Source: an uncultured Bacilli bacterium
Lineage (GTDB): Bacteria; Bacillota_I; Bacilli_A; RF39; UBA660
Assembly: GCA_947623645.1 (NCBI GenBank)
Contig: CANQHK010000067.1
Coordinates: 1 to 6,562, forward strand
Length of the DNA: 6,562 nucleotides
Direction of reading: 5' to 3'
Below the pieces are notes generated by a model that was given only the letters and a program-made list of their open reading frames with translations, did not search any database and had not been told where the DNA came from. Of the stretch, positions 5,676 to 6,562 are shown piece after piece; position 1 is the first letter of the stretch; every line of letters begins with the position of its first letter. A program made the position numbers and the translations under genes.

Positions 5676-6347
5676 TTATCTCCATGTTTCATAAATCAAT
5701 TTTTGATTTTCCAAGTTAAAATTTACTTGACTCTTTACTCTTTCATCATTTGCTAAAAAACTATCTATGTCTTCTTCTGAAATATTTCTAGCCATTTCCA
5801 TATTGGTTGGAACTGCAACAAGCCCTTTTACAGAAATATTAGCAGTTGAAAAAGCATTCATCAACAATTGAAACTTTGACTTATCCAAATTTTCACTTGT
5901 TAAAATATAAACATTTTTATAAGCTAAAGGATCTGCTAAATAAGATTGTAAAGTATAACTAGATAAATCTTCAATGCTTAGTAAAATTTCTGATTCTGGA
6001 AAAATAAAACGATAATCCTTGAATACTTTTTTTATAACTTCTTCTATTTTTTCTTGAGTATCTTCTCGATAGACAACGGCCATATAATTATCTGAATAAG
6101 ATTTTTTCCCATCTATTTTTGTCCAAGATGCGAAAATTTTAGAACCTGGATATTCTTCACTTTTTAATTCTATCGTATATTCATCTTTTCTTCCCGTTGC
6201 ACTATTTTTTTCTTGAACATAGGTAAAATCTTTTCCGTATCTGTCTTCCATATAAGAAATCAACTCTTTATTTTTATTTGTACAACCTGTTACACCTCCA
6301 ATTAAAATCAACATTCCTGCTACTACTAAAAAATTTCTTTTTTTCAT
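5676..6347 (-). CDS. Unrecognised lipoprotein, 223 residues
   Basis: The N-terminus has a classical lipoprotein signal: MKKRN, a hydrophobic core (FLVVAGMLILIGG, 6-18) and a lipobox VTGC with Cys22 as the expected lipidated residue, so the mature protein should be tethered to the outer face of the membrane. The roughly 200-residue mature part is hydrophilic, rich in Glu, Lys, Ser and Tyr, has no other cysteine, and matches no family I can name. Segments such as SYMEDRYGKDFTYVQEK (31-47) and ISEEDIDSFL (189-198) look helical and charged. The ATG at 6345-6347 is set by a strong AGGAGGAG (6357-6364), and a near-consensus promoter lies upstream. It has a promoter separate from that of the downstream surface protein, so functional pairing is only a possibility. 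Both are cell-surface proteins by prediction. Confidence 0.85.
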   Translation of the reverse strand: MKKRNFLVVAGMLILIGGVTGCTNKNKELISYMEDRYGKDFTYVQEKNSATGRKDEYTIELKSEEYPGSKIFASWTKIDGKKSYSDNYMAVVYREDTQEKIEEVIKKVFKDYRFIFPESEILLSIEDLSSYTLQSYLADPLAYKNVYILTSENLDKSKFQLLMNAFSTANISVKGLVAVPTNMEMARNISEEDIDSFLANDERVKSQVNFNLENQKLIYETWR

Positions 6348-6378
6348 ATACTTTTACTCCTCCTATTTTTATAAATTT

Positions 6379-6407
6379 ATTATATCTTAATTTGATATTT
6401 TTTTCAA
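6379..6407 (-). promoter_or_regulatory. Promoter of the lipoprotein gene
   Basis: On the minus strand TTGAAA (-35, 6402-6407, five of six) lies 17 bp before a perfect TATAAT (-10, 6379-6384). The leader would be about 25 nt and includes the AGGAGGAG ribosome binding site. An A-tract forms most of the upstream half of the spacer. Confidence 0.7.
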
Positions 6408-6460
6408 GACGTGCAACTTTTTTTTAAAATATTGATTTCAATCTTAAGTTTGATTCTTAC

Positions 6461-6481
6461 AAGATAAATTTTTTTTATCTT
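6461..6481. repeat. AT-rich perfect inverted repeat between divergent promoters
   Basis: AAGATAAA (6461-6468) and TTTATCTT (6474-6481) form an 8-bp perfect inverted repeat around a 5-nt T loop. It lies between the leftward lipoprotein promoter and the rightward promoter at 6506-6534, a position where a dimeric regulator could bind. A plain AT-rich hairpin is equally possible. Confidence 0.45.
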
Positions 6482-6505
6482 TAACAAAAGGTTGTGTTAA
6501 ACATA

Positions 6506-6534
6506 ATGACTGATAAATAAAAAGGTGGTATAAT
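6506..6534 (+). promoter_or_regulatory. Divergent promoter for a gene beyond the right edge
   Basis: On the plus strand ATGACT (-35, 6506-6511, four of six) lies 17 bp before a perfect TATAAT (-10, 6529-6534) with TGG immediately before it (6526-6528). Transcription would start near 6541 and head out of the window, opposite to every complete gene here. Confidence 0.6.
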
Positions 6535-6555
6535 TAAAATAGCCAAACAAAAGAT

Positions 6556-6562
6556 AAAGGAG
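6556..6562 (+). promoter_or_regulatory. Ribosome binding site of the off-window rightward gene
   Basis: AAAGGAG ends exactly at the window edge, about 15-20 nt after the predicted transcription start of the divergent promoter. A start codon is expected within roughly 5-10 nt beyond the edge. The gene itself is not visible. Confidence 0.5.

Overview
The window comes from a low-GC, Gram-positive-type bacterium, most likely a member of the Bacilli or a related gut Firmicutes/Mycoplasmatota lineage. The evidence is the AT-rich composition, purine-rich AGGAGG ribosome binding sites, promoters of the TTGACA / TGnTATAAT kind, and the order ruvA-ruvB-(one extra gene)-queA-tgt, which matches the ruvAB-queA-tgt cluster known from Bacillus and relatives. 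TGG encodes Trp and the reading frames stop normally at TGA/TAA/TAG, so the standard bacterial code fits. A finer placement is not possible from sequence alone.

Every complete gene lies on the minus strand, so transcription runs from high to low coordinates. From upstream to downstream there are: a divergent regulatory region (6348-6562) holding the lipoprotein promoter and, on the plus strand, a promoter plus ribosome binding site for a gene beginning just past the right edge; an unrecognised lipoprotein (5676-6347); a 652-residue membrane-anchored surface protein (3589-5547) with its own promoter and a downstream hairpin terminator; then ruvA, ruvB, an unrecognised 176-residue protein, queA, and the first 77 codons of tgt, cut by the left edge.

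The housekeeping half combines two functions. RuvA and RuvB form the Holliday-junction branch migration motor of recombinational repair. Tgt and QueA are successive steps of queuosine tRNA modification: Tgt exchanges a guanine in the anticodon loop for the precursor base, and QueA transfers the ribosyl moiety of S-adenosylmethionine onto it. ruvA has a promoter of its own, and tgt has a second, near-consensus promoter overlapping the end of queA.

The most interesting part is the surface protein. Its N-terminus looks like a TasA/camelysin-type signal anchor and beta domain. Its C-terminal half looks like a formylglycine-generating-enzyme / C-type-lectin fold without the catalytic cysteines. 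It ends in a Ser/Asn/Gly/Tyr-rich stretch whose DNA is about 51% GC, against 22-28% in the sampled earlier parts of the same gene, and 30 of its last 39 codons end in C or T. This resembles the variable region of a diversity-generating retroelement target. No reverse transcriptase or template repeat was seen in the window, so this is a hypothesis, not a demonstrated system.
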